A DNA stretch of 64,000 bases. Origin: Belnapia sp. F-4-1. Lineage in GTDB: Bacteria; Pseudomonadota; Alphaproteobacteria; Acetobacterales; Acetobacteraceae. A model generated the notes under the pieces. That model saw only the letters and a list, made by a program, of their open reading frames with translations. It did not search any database and was not told where the DNA came from. A program made the position numbers and the translations under genes. Within the stretch, counting starts at the first letter, position 1. Each line of letters opens with the position of its first letter. Below are positions 63,043-64,000 of this stretch, piece by piece. The stretch is taken from positions 2,190,819 to 2,254,818 of the forward strand of contig NZ_KN676113.1 in assembly GCF_000802185.1 (NCBI RefSeq), read 5' to 3'.

Positions 63043-64000
63043 GCCCGCGCCATCGGAATTCACTACAGAATGCCGCTGGGTCAAACTCCGCACCTCTCCG
63101 CCTGGGTGTTCCGGTAAAGCTGATGGGGGCGCCGGACATCAAGAGCAACGACACCCGGCGCTGGCAACAGAGCCCGCACCTGAAGGTGTCTCTGGAGTAC
63201 ATGGACAAAGCCTTGGACTACCTCGACCGCCATGACATCCGCATGTACCGGCTGTCCTCCGACTTGGCACCCTATGCCACGCATCCCGACATGCCTCAGT
63301 TCCATTCCATGGTGCGCGATAGCGATGCCGAGCTGCGGGCCTTTGGCGCTAAGGCCAAATCGCTCGGCATTCGGCTGAGCTTCCATCCCTCGCAGTTTGT
63401 GGTGCTGAACAGTCCCGACCCGACGTTGGTGGACAAGAGCATCTCGGACTTGAACTCCCAGGCGGAGATGCTCGACCGCATGGAGCTTGGGCCTGAAGCC
63501 GTCATGGTCATCCATGTGGGTGGAACTTACGGAGATCGCGCCACGGCCAATGCCCGTTGGGCGGAAACATGGAACAACAAATTATCGGCGCATGTGAAGC
63601 GTCGGCTTGTGTTGGAGCACGATGACCTGCGGTTCTCCGCATCGGACATATTGTGGATTCACGAGCAGACCGGTGTCCGTCTGATCTTCGACCATCAACA
63701 CTTTTGGTGCCTCAATCCGGACCGGCTCGATATGCGCGATGCCCTCGAACGAGTACTCCGAACCTGGCCTGACGGTCAGCGTCCCAAGGTTCACTTCTCG
63801 TCGCCGCGCACCGAGATGCGGGAGCTGAAGCGGAAGGAGAAGGGGACGCGGAAGGTCAAGACAGTTTTGGTACCACCGGTGAACACGGGACATGCGGACT
63901 TCTGTAACCCATTCGAATTTGCCACCTTCATGCGCGTCGCGGAAGGGCTCGACTTTGATGTGATGCTGGAAGCCAAGGTCAAGGACCTGGCGCTGATTCG
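63039..64000 (+). CDS. uvsE: UV-damage endonuclease UvsE (partial, C-terminus off the window)
   Basis: 320 residues are visible, open to the window end. The TIM-barrel UVDE family is indicated by HDIRMYRLSSDLAPYATHP, GIRLSFHPSQFVVLNSP, MVIHVGGTYGDRATA and RLVLEHDDLRFSASDILWI, holding the metal-binding His, Asp and Glu residues. The enzyme nicks DNA 5' to UV photoproducts, an alternative to UvrABC. The start overlaps the DHH gene. This part has lower GC than the main chromosome segment, so transfer is possible. Confidence 0.93.
   Translation, partial: MSPRHRNSLQNAAGSNSAPLRLGVPVKLMGAPDIKSNDTRRWQQSPHLKVSLEYMDKALDYLDRHDIRMYRLSSDLAPYATHPDMPQFHSMVRDSDAELRAFGAKAKSLGIRLSFHPSQFVVLNSPDPTLVDKSISDLNSQAEMLDRMELGPEAVMVIHVGGTYGDRATANARWAETWNNKLSAHVKRRLVLEHDDLRFSASDILWIHEQTGVRLIFDHQHFWCLNPDRLDMRDALERVLRTWPDGQRPKVHFSSPRTEMRELKRKEKGTRKVKTVLVPPVNTGHADFCNPFEFATFMRVAEGLDFDVMLEAKVKDLALI

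Overview
The window is very GC-rich (roughly 70% by eye), densely packed DNA from an alphaproteobacterium. The gene content suggests an Acetobacteraceae / Roseomonas-like host: a TPR lipoprotein coupled to ispE, a three-gene fructose PTS with a triple-fusion FruB, large family-5 substrate-binding proteins, a chromate transporter, CsbD-type stress proteins and promoters that match the alphaproteobacterial EcfG consensus. The lineage is an inference from gene content; no rRNA or other marker gene is present.

Layout. 1-5.2 kb (minus): partial ispE, a TPR lipoprotein, a class II aldolase, a THUMP rRNA methyltransferase and a glycosyltransferase-like protein. 5.3-10.7 kb (plus): msrA-msrB, a beta-propeller protein, a polysaccharide deacetylase, a sterol-desaturase-like hydroxylase, and a small ORF coupled to a BaiN/HI0933-type flavoprotein. 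10.8-15.8 kb: chrA, Mn-catalase with an EcfG-type promoter, an unknown 106-aa protein, an aldo/keto reductase and a PHB-depolymerase-like esterase. 15.8-20.3 kb (plus): a DUF3072 protein, a yejEF pair without yejAB, and a GhrA-like reductase. 20.3-29.5 kb (mostly minus): MarR, an M17 aminopeptidase, an RgpF-like protein, a CsbD/membrane stress cluster, a PAS-LuxR regulator, a HAD phosphatase and a polysaccharide ABC exporter. Then a tRNA-Met(CAT), fruBKA with a divergent LacI-type fruR, two Rieske ferredoxins and an MBL hydrolase.

37.6-41.3 kb is a lower-GC, scarred stretch: an HWE-family sensor kinase, an orphan ParD-like antitoxin that overlaps it, a probable IS3 transposase relic, and gene-free DNA.

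41.3-59.95 kb is the most interesting region, a catabolic/transport island in two tightly coupled plus-strand operons around one minus-strand flavin monooxygenase. Operon 1: a family-5 substrate-binding protein, a free AtzG-like small subunit, and three tandem amidase-signature enzymes. The first has no tail; the second and third each carry an AtzG-like domain fused at the C-terminus. Operon 2: a second substrate-binding protein, DppBCDF-type transporter, HyuB, HyuA and an M20 deacylase. Together these look like an import and stepwise hydrolysis pathway for a cyclic amide, imide or ureide. The substrate cannot be named from sequence.

60-64 kb has lower GC and different codon use: two SAM methyltransferases (one a predicted lipoprotein), and a DHH phosphoesterase translationally coupled to a UvsE-type UV-damage endonuclease that runs off the window end. 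No CRISPR array, intact transposon, prophage or rRNA gene was seen.
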